Positions 21,932 to 22,010 of a stretch of 22,010 bases of DNA are shown here, piece by piece. The translations under genes and the position numbers were made by a program. This stretch comes from Hypsibius dujardini. Its lineage: Eukaryota > Tardigrada > Eutardigrada > Parachela > Hypsibiidae. The notes beneath the pieces were generated by a model, which worked only from the letters and a program-made list of their open reading frames with translations, was not told the origin of the DNA and searched no databases. Location: NCBI GenBank assembly GCA_001579985.1, contig LRSR01010423.1:1-22010 (forward strand), given 5' to 3'. Each line of letters starts with the position of its first letter. The first letter of the stretch is position 1.

Positions 21932-22010
21932 TCACGGGGGGTACTCTTTTGGGCGTTTTTTGGAAGTTTTCGTGACTTTGGCTTCGACGACGACGGACTG
22001 AACACGGTAT
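21932..22010 (-). CDS. Possible C-terminal codons of a further gene (partial)
   Basis: From the right edge a minus frame reads YRVQSVVVEAKVTKTSKKRP and stops at TGA (21932-21934). All three minus frames are open over this short stretch, so the choice rests on its basic, non-repetitive composition and on the downstream AATAAA at 21041. No family recognised. Confidence 0.3.
   Translation of the reverse strand, partial: YRVQSVVVEAKVTKTSKKRPKEYPP

Overview
The window is eukaryotic nuclear DNA, most likely from an invertebrate animal or a close relative of animals. Five intron-containing protein genes could be rebuilt exon by exon, with GT/AG junctions and matching codon phases throughout. All five families (TTC17, MIX23/CCDC58, the ZDHHC9/14/18 group, importin alpha of the KPNA1/5/6 type, NAT9) are known from animals. 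Introns are short and simple repeats very abundant. No species assignment is attempted.

Layout: TTC17 (minus, N-terminal 413 residues, 233-2695, continuing off the left edge); intergenic repeats (2696-4060); MIX23 (minus, complete, 149 aa, 4061-6013); a repeat-rich spacer with the ZDHHC 3' end (6014-7085); ZDHHC9/14/18-like palmitoyltransferase (minus, complete, 390 aa, 7086-10021); a 2.4 kb spacer with unassigned open frames (10022-12387); importin alpha (minus, complete, 527 aa, 12388-15460); a 2.1 kb divergent spacer ending in a 47-bp satellite (15461-17588); NAT9 (plus, complete, 214 aa, 17589-20086); a spacer and probable 3' UTR of another minus-strand gene whose last codons may lie at the right edge (20087-22010). 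The genes are housekeeping genes of unrelated pathways (cilia/actin, mitochondrial import, palmitoylation, nuclear import, N-acetylation); nothing suggests a joint function.

The non-coding part is the unusual part. Nearly every intron longer than about 130 nt contains a repeat. The repeats are (1) AATC tetranucleotide tracts and composite minisatellites built from AATC plus local sequence, in one case including a 5' splice site; (2) several families of non-coding fold-back (MITE-like) elements, one of them present at three loci as tandem arrays with CACGTG at the termini; (3) a pair of elements whose interiors are inverted relative to shared flanks; (4) GTCT/GCCT arrays. No transposase, RNA gene, CRISPR array or complete autonomous mobile element was seen.
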